DNA from: Sphingomonas sp. ATCC 31555
GTDB taxonomy: Bacteria; Pseudomonadota; Alphaproteobacteria; Sphingomonadales; Sphingomonadaceae
DNA length: 43,561 nucleotides
Direction: 5' to 3'
Assembly (NCBI RefSeq): GCF_000282895.1
Contig: NZ_ALBQ01000019.1
Coordinates: 1-43,561, forward strand
The position numbers and the translations under genes are program-made. Position 1 is the stretch's first letter. Each line of letters begins with the position of its first letter. Positions 7,239 to 15,718 of this stretch are shown here, in pieces. The notes beneath the pieces are model-generated. The model was not told the origin of the DNA. It was given only the letters and a program-made list of their open reading frames with translations, and ran no database searches.

Positions 7239-7974
7239 AGCCGACATCGCGGCCGCCGGCCCCAACGCCGTCGTGCAGCAGCCGACGGAACTCGGCCGGT
7301 GCATAGGAGGCGGCCATTGGCGCGAGCGGCGGCACCGGCTTGCCGTCGTGCGCGCGCGGCTCGGTGAGCGCATGGCATTCGGAGCATAGCACCTGCGTCA
7401 GGTACCGGCCCGGATCGGCCGGCCGCTTCGCCACGCCGTGCGGGTCCGCCACCAGGCTCGGGCGGGTCTTCCCGGTCAGGATCTTCCAGCGGCCGACAGG
7501 GCCGAACCAGGTGCTAGCCTGCACGTCGTCCGGCGCGGGCTTGAGGCTGCGGATCCAGGCGATGATCCGGCCGACATCGTCATCGGCAAGGTACGTCATC
7601 GACCAGGCGGGCATGATGAACAGCGTCCGCCCCTCCTTCGTCACGCCCTGGCGGATCAGCCGGGCGAGTTCGGCGTCGGAATAGCGCGCGGCGCTGCGGG
7701 CGATCGGCGGCGGGGCGACCTGGCCCTCGCGCCAGTCGACCGGCGTCCACACCGCGCCCCTGCCGTCGCCATGGCAGCTCTTGCAGCCGGTGAGCGTCGC
7801 CAGCCGCGATCCCTCTGCCAGCGCCGCGGCATCGTGCGGCACCGCGATCGGGGTGAGCGGCACGGCATGGCTGCGGCGGAGCACCCATTCGGAGGCGCCG
7901 ACCAGCCCGCCCACGCCCAGCACGACGAGCGTTGCCACGCCCAACCCCAACCGCGCCCCTATATGCATCTTCAT
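7144..7974 (-). CDS. Dihaem c-type cytochrome
   Basis: A 276-residue protein with an N-terminal membrane anchor or signal (residues ~9-28, LGVATLVVLGVGGLVGAS) and two c-haem sites, CKSCH (about residues 64-68) and CSECH (about 197-201). Candidate axial methionines include those in FIMPAWSM and GFMGT. It should be exported and act as an electron carrier in the periplasm; many such proteins sit beside membrane dehydrogenases, but none is adjacent here. The large TonB receptor is upstream on the same strand with a strong hairpin between them, so co-transcription is uncertain. Confidence 0.9.
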   Translation of the reverse strand: MKMHIGARLGLGVATLVVLGVGGLVGASEWVLRRSHAVPLTPIAVPHDAAALAEGSRLATLTGCKSCHGDGRGAVWTPVDWREGQVAPPPIARSAARYSDAELARLIRQGVTKEGRTLFIMPAWSMTYLADDDVGRIIAWIRSLKPAPDDVQASTWFGPVGRWKILTGKTRPSLVADPHGVAKRPADPGRYLTQVLCSECHALTEPRAHDGKPVPPLAPMAASYAPAEFRRLLHDGVGAGGRDVGFMGTIVKENLHALRPDEVEAVQRYLREMLPE

Positions 7975-8071
7975 CCACCCACAGACGATCGGGCACAGCT
8001 ATGCCAGAGCACCGCGGGCGCCGCCAAGCGCGTGGCGGCGGGCCATTGCGTTCATAGCCGGTCCTTTGATG

Positions 8072-8104
8072 GGCAGCGGAGGTGGCACCCCCACCTCCGC
8101 TGCC
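8072..8104 (-). terminator. Strong hairpin after the TonB receptor gene
   Basis: GGCAGCGGAGGTGG (8072-8085) pairs perfectly with CCACCTCCGCTGCC (8091-8104) around a 5-base loop. It sits 5 bp beyond the stop of the TonB receptor on the minus strand. There is no long U-tract, so it may be a terminator or a 3'-end protecting hairpin between receptor and cytochrome. Confidence 0.6.
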
Positions 8105-8109
8105 AATCC

Positions 8110-11085
8110 TCAGAACTTGAACCGCACGCCGGCCCGGTACACCCGGCCGATCTGGTCGTAGAGTGCCGGATTGTTGAAGATGGTCGAGCGCGCCGGATCG
8201 CGATCGAACAGATTGTCGACCTTGCCGTACAGCGTCACGCCCTTCACCACGTCGAACGTCGCGCCGATGTCGAGATAGAAGGCGCCGGGGATATAGTTGT
8301 TGTCGATCGTCGGCCGCGTCGCGGTGGAGGCGGGGCAACCGCTCTGGCATACGACATATTGGTTGCCGATCGTGCCCGCGCTGAACCAGCGCTCCTGCAC
8401 CAGCAGCGAGAAGCGGCCGGAATCATAGGTCTGCACCGCCAGCCACTTCCAGTTCGGCGTCGCGCCCAGATTGTTGCCGGCATTCTCGACGGGCACCGTG
8501 CCCGGCAGGCCGGTATCGGTGATGTTGTTGATCACATGCGTCGCCAATGCGCGCACGGTCAGGTTGCCGGGCAGCCCCAGCGGCCGCTGCCAGCGATAAC
8601 TCGCCTCGATGTCGAACCCTTCGGTGCGGATCGACGCCAGGTTGAAGGCCTGGACGTTGATGAAGTTCGGCCCGGCGGTATTGCTCAGGTTGAACGCGCC
8701 GCACGTCTCCGGCAGCACTTGCAGGAAGCACAGGTTGACGATGTCGGTCGCCGCCAGGCTCGAGATCACTTCGTTGATCTTGATCTTGTACCAGTCGAAC
8801 GACAGGCTCAGCCCCGGCGCCCATCGCGGATTGGCAAGGGTGATGCCGGCGGTGGTGTTGCGCGCGATTTCGGGGCGAAGCGCGGTGTTCCCGATCGCGT
8901 TCTGGATCACCAGCACGTTCGTGTTGTTGAACGGATCGAAGAAGTTCGGCAGCGTCGTTGTCACCGGCGCGGCGAACAGTTCGGAAAGGTTGGGCGCACG
9001 CACGTCGCGCGAGGTGACGCCGCGGATGCGGAAACCGTCGATCGGCAGGTCCCAGGTGCCGCCGATCTTCCACGCCCAAACGGTGCCCGACGTGCTGTAG
9101 TCGGTCACCCGCACCGCGCCGTTCAGATTGGCGCGGCCCAGCGCTTCGGAGCGCAGGAAGGGCAGGTTCGCCTCGAAAAATGCTTCCTTGACGCTATAGG
9201 CGCCCTGGCCGTTCTTGTAGTTGCCGGCATACCAGTTGTTGCCGGTGGCCAGCAGCACCGGATCGGCCGGATAGTCGCCGCCTGGCGCGGTCGCGTCGAA
9301 GCCGGCGCCATAGGGGTCGGCGCGAACCTTGTAATATTCGTGGCGATATTCGCCGCCGAACGCGATGGACAGCGGCCCGGCCCACAGATCGACCGGCGAG
9401 CCCGAGATGTTGATGCTCGCCACGTCCTGGGTCTGGCGGGTGCGCTGATACGGCCCGGCCTCGGGCATGATATAGGCGAGCGCCGCCGCCGATGGGTTGC
9501 CGCCGATGATGTTGAGCGGCTGACAGCCATTGGCCCGCGCCGTGGCATCGCGGCAGACGATCGCGCCGTTCAGTGTGGTCGCGTCGATCGCCTGATTGAA
9601 GCGGCGGGAGAGCAGGATATTGTTGACGTCGATGTCGGTGTAGTTGGTGCCGTGCTCGCCATAGATGTCGTAGGTCCAGGGCGTGCCGGCGACCTCGATC
9701 TTGCCCTTGCCGCCCAGCACGAAGCGATATTGCCGGCGATTGGTATAGACGCGCGTGTTGCCCAGCGCCGCGTTGCTGGTGCCGAACTGGAAGCTGGTGA
9801 TGCCCGCTGCGGCACAGGCATTCTGCACCAGTGCGGGGACAAACGGGTTGGCGCATTGCAGTGTCAGCCCGGGCCGGTTCTGCCCGTTCACCGGCTGGTT
9901 GTTGGTCTTCACCTGGCCGATGTTGAAGGTGAAATAGAGCTCGTTGTCCGGTGCGACGTCGAAGCCGACCCGGCCATAGCTGTTGACCCGCTGGATCGCC
10001 GATTTGAGCGAGCGGCCGGCATCGACATTGCCCGAAAGGTCGCCGCCCAGGCAGAAGCCGGGATAGCAGCCGCTGATCGTGCCCGCCGCGTTGCGCGCCG
10101 GCACGCCGTTCGATCCGTACTGGAACTGGAAGGGCTGCCCGCTCTGGTCGAAGGCAATGCCCTGCAGCGGGCCGGCCGTGATCAGGCCATATTTGGTGAA
10201 GGTGGTCGACTGGGCGTAATCGCGCACCAGAAACTGCGGCATGCCGTCGTTGCGAACGCCGCGGTCGATCAAGGTGCGCTGGGTGAACCAGTCGCGGCCA
10301 TTGGCCAGCCCGATGCCGAACTCGCCGCCGCCGATGCCCTCTTCCTTGCTATACTCGGCGCTGCCGACCAGGTGCAGCCGGTCGCCCAGCGCGCTGGTGC
10401 CCGCCGCCAGCTGGATCAGTCCCGTGGCGTCGTCGCCATAGGTGGTCACGCCGCCCTGGACGTTGCCGCGAATGCCCTTGAAGCGAGTGTCGGTGATGAA
10501 GTTCACCACGCCGCCCACCGCGTCCGAGCCGTAGGACGCCGATGCGCCGCCATTGACGATGTCCACGCGCTGGATCAGCAGCTGCGGGAACAGGCTCACA
10601 TCGGGCACGCCGGTAACGTTCGCGCCCACCACCCGCTGGCTGTCGAGCAGCGTCAGCGTGCGGATCGTACCCAGGCCGCGCAGCGAAAAGGAGCTCAGCC
10701 CCTGCTGCCCGCTGGACGTGCTGAAGGTGTTGACTTGCGTGCCGCTCGAACCCTGCAGAGACGGCAGCTGGGCGATCGTGGTGAACACGTTGGGCTGGGC
10801 ATTCGCGGCAATCTGCTCGTCGCCCAGCACCGTGGTGGGCGTCGGCGCGGTGAAGCCGCTTACCGCGATGCGCGATCCGGTGACGACGATTTCGGTCGCT
10901 TGCGCATCGGAAACGTTGGTCCGTGCCTGCGCTGGCGCTTCATCCGCCGCCTGGGGGAGCGGCGCGGGCGCGGGTGCCGTCTGCGCCAGCGCCGGCAGCG
11001 GCGCGAAGCTCAGCCCCGCGGCAATGATCCGGGTGGAAGTCGAGCGCAGCCAGGCGCGGCGGCGATCCCGTTTATTGTCGAACAT
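8110..11085 (-). CDS. TonB-dependent receptor (large, probably carbohydrate-type)
   Basis: A 991-residue outer-membrane receptor. Residues 1-35 form a signal peptide ending PALAQ, followed by a Pro/Ala linker. The TonB box region and plug start at ATEIVVTGSRI (about residue 64), with plug motifs SLRGLGTIRTLTLLDSQRVV and ASASYGSDAVGGVVNFIT. The barrel ends in a C-terminal aromatic, YRAGVRFKF, as required for outer-membrane insertion. GGGAGG precedes the ATG. The type resembles receptors for sugars or small organics in Sphingomonadales rather than siderophore receptors, and a LacI-type palindrome about 250 bp upstream fits that. The substrate is not established. Confidence 0.93.
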   Translation of the reverse strand: MFDNKRDRRRAWLRSTSTRIIAAGLSFAPLPALAQTAPAPAPLPQAADEAPAQARTNVSDAQATEIVVTGSRIAVSGFTAPTPTTVLGDEQIAANAQPNVFTTIAQLPSLQGSSGTQVNTFSTSSGQQGLSSFSLRGLGTIRTLTLLDSQRVVGANVTGVPDVSLFPQLLIQRVDIVNGGASASYGSDAVGGVVNFITDTRFKGIRGNVQGGVTTYGDDATGLIQLAAGTSALGDRLHLVGSAEYSKEEGIGGGEFGIGLANGRDWFTQRTLIDRGVRNDGMPQFLVRDYAQSTTFTKYGLITAGPLQGIAFDQSGQPFQFQYGSNGVPARNAAGTISGCYPGFCLGGDLSGNVDAGRSLKSAIQRVNSYGRVGFDVAPDNELYFTFNIGQVKTNNQPVNGQNRPGLTLQCANPFVPALVQNACAAAGITSFQFGTSNAALGNTRVYTNRRQYRFVLGGKGKIEVAGTPWTYDIYGEHGTNYTDIDVNNILLSRRFNQAIDATTLNGAIVCRDATARANGCQPLNIIGGNPSAAALAYIMPEAGPYQRTRQTQDVASINISGSPVDLWAGPLSIAFGGEYRHEYYKVRADPYGAGFDATAPGGDYPADPVLLATGNNWYAGNYKNGQGAYSVKEAFFEANLPFLRSEALGRANLNGAVRVTDYSTSGTVWAWKIGGTWDLPIDGFRIRGVTSRDVRAPNLSELFAAPVTTTLPNFFDPFNNTNVLVIQNAIGNTALRPEIARNTTAGITLANPRWAPGLSLSFDWYKIKINEVISSLAATDIVNLCFLQVLPETCGAFNLSNTAGPNFINVQAFNLASIRTEGFDIEASYRWQRPLGLPGNLTVRALATHVINNITDTGLPGTVPVENAGNNLGATPNWKWLAVQTYDSGRFSLLVQERWFSAGTIGNQYVVCQSGCPASTATRPTIDNNYIPGAFYLDIGATFDVVKGVTLYGKVDNLFDRDPARSTIFNNPALYDQIGRVYRAGVRFKF

Positions 11086-11459
11086 CCTCTACCTCCCTTT
11101 GTCGGGTTCCGATGGGTCGCGGACCTGGAAGGGATAGCGGCAGCGGACGGCAATGACGGCGGCGGTGCGCAAGCTCCGGCGCCAAGGCGCAGTCGTTCGT
11201 CTCGCGGTGCAGCAATGCACCACGCCTGCCGATCAGATCCTCCCCAGCCTACCCTATTACTTCGTCTTTATAGTCGCGCACTCACACCGCCCGGCGCGAG
11301 TTGATCGCCCCAGCGACAAACCTCGACCGCACGATGTTTACGTTAACATCGCCACGCTATTGTTGACTGCCTTCCGAGTCAATAGTCCGTGTAGATCAAG
11401 TTGGCCGTTCCAAGAGCTTCAGCGCGCCAGGCGTCGATATGCACGAACTTGGCGCGCGT
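11086..11459. other. Regulatory intergenic region upstream of the TonB receptor
   Basis: A 374-base gap with no credible gene. It holds the receptor's ribosome site (next to 11086), a LacI-type palindrome at 11332-11351 and, next to it, an imperfect inverted repeat TTGACT...AGTCAA at about 11362-11381. The part from 11330 to 11400 is AT-rich relative to the rest, consistent with a promoter and a leader of roughly 200-250 bases. Confidence 0.55.
11332..11351. promoter_or_regulatory. LacI-family-type operator
   Basis: CGATGTTTACGTTAACATCG is a 20-bp palindrome with a central CG and only one mismatched pair, like sites bound by LacI/GalR-family repressors (TGTTAACGTTAACA type). It lies upstream of the TonB receptor and downstream of the epimerase stop, so the receptor is the probable target. 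No LacI-family gene is present in the window. Confidence 0.6.
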
Positions 11460-12416
11460 TCAGCGCGCGGGCTCCTTGGGCGAGACATAGGCGGGATCGT
11501 GCGCGAACGGCAGCGGCGCGCCGTCGCGCAGCGCCGCCAGTACCGCCGCGAAGTCGGTCTCGCAGCGAAAGCCCAGCACGCGCTCGGCGCGCTCCGCATC
11601 ATAGACCCGGCCGATGCTCGTCGGCAGCGTCCAGTTCCGCGCGGCATAAAGCGCCGCCGCATCCGGAAACGCCCGCGCGATCACCCCCGCCGCATCGCGC
11701 TTCAGTTCGGCGCAATCCCCTCGCGCGAACGGCGTCGGGGCGGAGATCACGAACACGCCGTGCCCCACCGCCGGCGCCCGCTCCAGCGCCACCAGATGGG
11801 CCCGCGCCGCATCCTCCACGGTCAGCCGGCGATGCAGGAACTCGTTTGCCTTCAGATTCTCGCCCGAAGGCGTGCGATGCGTATCGTCGTCCTCCGGGAA
11901 GAAGCGGCTGGTGCGCAGCACGATCGTCGCCAACCCCTGCTCCAGCCATGCGATCCGGCACAGCCCTTCGGCGGCGAGCTTGGTCACGCCATAGATGTTC
12001 CGGGGCTCGATCGGGCCGCTCGTCTCGTCCAGCCACACCGCCGCGTCGCCCGCCTCGTCGCGGATCGCCTGGGAAATCATCAGCGAGGTGGTCGAGGTGA
12101 AGACGAACCGGTCATGCCCCGCCGCGACGGCGCATTCTATCAGGTTCAGCGTGCCGGTGACGTTCACCTCTACGAAGGTCTGCGCCGAATACCGCGCGAT
12201 GTCCGGCTTGTGCAGCCCGCCGGCATGGATCACCGCCTCGATACCGCGTTCGGCGAACACCCGCTCCAGCAGCGCCCGATCGGCGACCGAACCGAGTACG
12301 TCGGTATCCACGCCCGGAGCGACATCCAGCCCGGTCACGGCATGGCCCGACTCGCGCAGCACCGGCGCCAGGAAGCGCCCCAGCCAGCCTGACGATCCGG
12401 TGAGCAGCACCCGCAT
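11460..12416 (-). CDS. NAD-dependent epimerase/dehydratase (extended SDR)
   Basis: A 318-residue extended short-chain dehydrogenase. The Rossmann motif GSSGWLG is at residues 7-13, the acidic residue of GLDVAPG points to NAD, and the active-site elements TSTTS and YGVTK (Tyr and Lys) are present. These enzymes act on nucleotide sugars or related substrates; the specific reaction cannot be told. The start ATG 12416 overlaps the transporter stop by one base (TGATG), so translation is coupled. The frame is open further upstream, but that part only mirrors the transporter in another frame. Confidence 0.88.
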   Translation of the reverse strand: MRVLLTGSSGWLGRFLAPVLRESGHAVTGLDVAPGVDTDVLGSVADRALLERVFAERGIEAVIHAGGLHKPDIARYSAQTFVEVNVTGTLNLIECAVAAGHDRFVFTSTTSLMISQAIRDEAGDAAVWLDETSGPIEPRNIYGVTKLAAEGLCRIAWLEQGLATIVLRTSRFFPEDDDTHRTPSGENLKANEFLHRRLTVEDAARAHLVALERAPAVGHGVFVISAPTPFARGDCAELKRDAAGVIARAFPDAAALYAARNWTLPTSIGRVYDAERAERVLGFRCETDFAAVLAALRDGAPLPFAHDPAYVSPKEPAR

Positions 12417-13378
12417 CACGGCCGCTCCGCATAGCGACGCGCCAGCACCGCGCAGACGAACAGCTGGAGCTGGTGGAAGATCATCAGCGGCAGCACGATA
12501 AGGCTCACCGCGCCGCCGGGGAAAAGGATCGTCGCCATCGGGATGCCGCTCGCCATGCTCTTCTTCGATCCGCAGAAGACGATGGCGATCTCGTCCTCCT
12601 TGGCGAAGCCCAGCCTGCGGCTGCCGACCATCGTCGCCGTGATGGCGATGGCCAGGATCACGGCGTTGAACGCCAGCACCAGCACGAGGTCCGCCGGCGA
12701 TACCTGCGTCCACACCCCCGCGACCATGCCTTCACTGAACGCGGCATAGACGACGAGCAGGATCGATCCGCGGTCGCCCGCCATCGTCAGCACCCGGTGC
12801 CTGAGGATGAAGCCGCCGATCAGCGGCCGCGCCGCCTGCCCCGCCGCGAAGGGCAGCAGGATCTGCATCGCGATCGACTCGATCGACGAAAGCGAAAAGC
12901 CCGCCCCGCTCCCGCTCGGCAGCAGCAGCGCTACCAGCAACGGCGTGATCAGCACCCCGATCAGGTTGGACAGCGAGGCACTGCACAGCGCCGCCGGCAC
13001 GTTGCCGCGGGCGATCGAGGTGAACGCGATCGACGATTGCACCGTCGACGGCAGCAGGCACAGGAACAGCAACCCGGTGGCGATCCCGCCCGGCAGCAGC
13101 GGACCGGCCAGCGCGAAGGCCCCCAGGCCGATCAGCGGGAACAGCAGGAAGGTGCTGAACAGCACGCTAAGCTGCAGCCGCCAGTTGGCCAGCCCCGCCC
13201 AGATCGCCGACGGCGCCAGCCGCGCGCCATAGAGAAAGAACAGCAGCGCCACCGCGATCGTCACCGCCTGGTCGGCCACGGTCGCCCAGCCGCCCTGCGC
13301 CGGCACCAGCGCAGCAATGCCGACCGTGGCGATCAGCAGCAGCAGATAGGGATCGATCCAGCGCCGAAGGGCAGCCAT
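12416..13378 (-). CDS. Bile acid:sodium symporter family transporter
   Basis: A roughly 320-residue integral membrane protein with about 9-10 hydrophobic segments, starting MAALRRWIDPYLLLLIATVG. It carries the family's conserved LPSTVQSSIAFTSIARGN stretch (about residues 115-132) and, near the C-terminus, CGSKKSMASGIPMA, both typical of the SBF-like (PF13593) branch. The frame could begin 20 codons earlier, but ATG 13378 gives the usual N-terminus. It likely imports an organic anion with Na+. The coupled epimerase downstream suggests the two handle a common compound, but this is inference. Confidence 0.88.
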   Translation of the reverse strand: MAALRRWIDPYLLLLIATVGIAALVPAQGGWATVADQAVTIAVALLFFLYGARLAPSAIWAGLANWRLQLSVLFSTFLLFPLIGLGAFALAGPLLPGGIATGLLFLCLLPSTVQSSIAFTSIARGNVPAALCSASLSNLIGVLITPLLVALLLPSGSGAGFSLSSIESIAMQILLPFAAGQAARPLIGGFILRHRVLTMAGDRGSILLVVYAAFSEGMVAGVWTQVSPADLVLVLAFNAVILAIAITATMVGSRRLGFAKEDEIAIVFCGSKKSMASGIPMATILFPGGAVSLIVLPLMIFHQLQLFVCAVLARRYAERP

Positions 13379-13622
13379 GCGGAACCTCGCAACAGGAAAA
13401 ACCGCCCCGCCCATGGTCGCCGCCGCGCGGTCGCGCAAGCGCTCAGGCGGCGTCGGGCACTTGCGCCGCGTGCAGGTCTCCGCCGCGCGCCGCCCGATCG
13501 CTGCGCCGCCGCACCAACCGGTTCAGGAACAGCAGCTCCGAAAGGAGGACCGTTCGGTCGCCCGCTCCACAGGATCCCTCGGCCTTTCTTGACTTTGCGC
13601 GGGCCGGGCGCATGTGGAAGGG

Positions 13623-15452
13623 ATGGCGCAGGATTCTCCCCTCGATCGCTTCCGGGACGTGCTCGCGGGGACCGCGCGTGCGCTCTCCGGCACTGCCGAA
13701 CTCGAATTCGGTTTCACCGCCGATGCTCCGTTCCAGAGCGGCAAGACGGTGAAGGTGCCGATGCCCTCGCGCACGCTGCCGCCGGAGCAGGTGGCGGAAG
13801 CCCGCGGCTTCGCCGACGGCTTTGCGCTGCGGATGCGCCTGCACGACGGTGCGCTGCACGCGCGCACCGCCCCGCACGAACCCGTCGCCCGCGCCGTGTA
13901 CGACGCAATCGAGACCGCTCGGGTCGAAGCGCTGGGGTCGCGCGGCTATGCCGGCATTGCCGATAATCTGGAACAGGCGCTCGCCATGCGCCTGCGCTCC
14001 GATCCGATCGGCCGCGCCCGCACGCGCGACGAAGTGCCGCTGTCCACCGCGGTCGGTCTGATGGTGCGCGAACGGCTCACCGAGCGGGAGTCGCCGTCGA
14101 GCGCGGCGCTCGGCCTGGCGCTGGTGCGCGAGTGGATCGAGGAGCGGGCCGGTGCCGATCTCGATGCGTTGTCGCTCGCGATCGACGATCAGCGCGCCTT
14201 TGCCGACCTTGCTTCCAAGCTGCTTCAGGATCTCGAGCTGACCGAAGGCGAGATGGTCCCCGACGAAGCCGATGAAGGCGGTGGCGAGGAGGAAGGCCAG
14301 GAAGAGCAGCAGGAACAGGGCGACGAGGAAGGCGAATCCCAGCAGCAGCAGGGTGAGGGCCAGACCGAGGCGCGCGGCGAACAGCGCGAAAGCGATCAGG
14401 GCGAGGAAGGCGACCAGCAGCAACAGTCCGATGCGATGGACGATGGCGACGGCGAGCCGGGGGACGATGGCGACGAAGGCATGATGCCGGTCCGCCCGAA
14501 CCGTCCGTGGAGCGATCTGCCGCCCAGCTTCGAATATCGCGCCTTCACCACCCAGTTCGACGAAGTGGTGGCCGCCACCGATCTGTGCGACACCGACGAG
14601 CTGGAACGCCTGCGCTCCTATCTCGATCAGCAGCTCGTCCACCTTCAGGGCGCCGTCACCAAGCTCGCGAACCGGCTCCAGCGCCGGCTGATGGCGCAGC
14701 AGAACCGCAGCTGGGATTTCGATCAGGACGAAGGCCTTCTCGACGCCGCCCGGCTGGCGCGCGTGGTGGTCAATCCGATGCAGTCGCTCAGCTACAAGGT
14801 CGAGCGCGATACCGAGTTCAAGGACACGGTGGTGACGCTGCTGATCGACAATAGCGGCTCGATGCGCGGCCGCCCGATTTCGATCGCCGCGATCAGCGCC
14901 GACATCCTTGCCCGCACGCTGGAGCGCGTCGGCGTGAAGACCGAGATCCTCGGTTTCACCACGCGTGCCTGGAAGGGCGGGCAATCGCGCGAGCGCTGGC
15001 TGGCCGAAGGGCGCGTCGCCCAGCCCGGCCGCCTCAACGATCTGCGCCACATCGTCTACAAGCAGGCCGACGAGCCCTGGCGGCGCGCCAAGAAGTCGCT
15101 CGGCCTGATGATGCGCGAAGGGCTGCTCAAGGAAAATATCGACGGCGAGGCGCTGCTCTGGGCACATAGCCGGATGATCGCGCGGCCCGAGGATCGCAAG
15201 ATCCTGATGGTGATCTCCGACGGCGCGCCGGTCGACGACTCCACGCTTTCGGTAAATTCGGGCTCGTATCTGGAACGCCATCTGCGCCAGGTGATCGGCT
15301 GGATCGAGGCGCGCTCGCCGGTGGAGCTGGTCGCGATCGGCATCGGCCATGACGTGACCCGCTATTACAGCCGCGCCGTGACGATCATGGACGCGGAGCA
15401 GCTCGCCGGCACCATGGTCGAACAGCTCGCCGCGCTGTTCGACAGCGAATAA
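13623..15452 (+). CDS. cobT: Cobaltochelatase CobT-type subunit (VWA domain)
   Basis: A protein of about 609 residues. The N-terminal CobT domain ([23 protein letters not shown]) is followed by a strongly acidic Glu/Gln/Asp/Gly-rich linker at about residues 215-290 and a C-terminal von Willebrand A domain with the MIDAS motif DNSGSMRG (Asp at about 409) and [12 protein letters not shown]. CobT joins the AAA+ subunit CobS to drive CobN in inserting cobalt into hydrogenobyrinic acid diamide. ATG 13623 fits the family start, although a GTG at 13614 is in frame and no well-spaced ribosome site is visible for either. CobS, usually the neighbour, is absent from the window. Confidence 0.92.
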   Translation: MAQDSPLDRFRDVLAGTARALSGTAELEFGFTADAPFQSGKTVKVPMPSRTLPPEQVAEARGFADGFALRMRLHDGALHARTAPHEPVARAVYDAIETARVEALGSRGYAGIADNLEQALAMRLRSDPIGRARTRDEVPLSTAVGLMVRERLTERESPSSAALGLALVREWIEERAGADLDALSLAIDDQRAFADLASKLLQDLELTEGEMVPDEADEGGGEEEGQEEQQEQGDEEGESQQQQGEGQTEARGEQRESDQGEEGDQQQQSDAMDDGDGEPGDDGDEGMMPVRPNRPWSDLPPSFEYRAFTTQFDEVVAATDLCDTDELERLRSYLDQQLVHLQGAVTKLANRLQRRLMAQQNRSWDFDQDEGLLDAARLARVVVNPMQSLSYKVERDTEFKDTVVTLLIDNSGSMRGRPISIAAISADILARTLERVGVKTEILGFTTRAWKGGQSRERWLAEGRVAQPGRLNDLRHIVYKQADEPWRRAKKSLGLMMREGLLKENIDGEALLWAHSRMIARPEDRKILMVISDGAPVDDSTLSVNSGSYLERHLRQVIGWIEARSPVELVAIGIGHDVTRYYSRAVTIMDAEQLAGTMVEQLAALFDSE

Positions 15453-15455
15453 TTT

Positions 15456-15710
15456 ATGGCGGGGCCGGAGATCGTGCCTCCGCCCGGGGGCTTTCACGGG
15501 CCGGTGAAGCGGTCGATCACCATCGCCGGCCACCCCACTTCGATCAGCCTCGAGCCGATCTTCTGGGCGGCGCTGGAGGCCGCAGCGGGCAAAGCCTCTC
15601 TACCGCTCAGCGCGCTGGTCGCGGCGATCGATCATGCCCGCATCGGCGCCGAGGATCCGCCCAACCTCGCCAGCGCTATCCGTACCTGGCTCATGGCGCA
15701 GCGCAGCTGA
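15456..15710 (+). CDS. Ribbon-helix-helix domain protein
   Basis: An 84-residue protein starting 3 bp after the cobT stop. The core KRSITIAGHPTSISLEPIFWAALEAAAG... (about residues 18-46) has the alternating strand followed by helix of the RHH_4 type (PF13467), and the end AIRTWLMAQRS is typical of this small alphaproteobacterial family. It may bind DNA as a dimer, but no target is known. It is certainly co-transcribed with cobT, and its stop lies 8 bp from the end of the convergent antiporter gene. Confidence 0.85.
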   Translation: MAGPEIVPPPGGFHGPVKRSITIAGHPTSISLEPIFWAALEAAAGKASLPLSALVAAIDHARIGAEDPPNLASAIRTWLMAQRS

Positions 15711-15718
15711 ACCAATCC

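Noticed and set aside
7438..11304. 1288-codon open frame on the + strand
   Set aside because: It is antisense to the TonB receptor and has Arg/Ala/Gln-rich composition typical of the complementary strand in high-GC DNA; no domain is recognisable.
13379..13613. Possible short gene (71 codons at 13377-13592) between the symporter and cobT
   Set aside because: No ribosome site, no recognisable protein pattern; probably promoter DNA of the two divergent genes.
13443..15533. 696-codon open frame on the minus strand
   Set aside because: Fully antisense to cobT, with composition reflecting the complementary strand and no family motifs; the + strand protein has clear CobT and VWA motifs.
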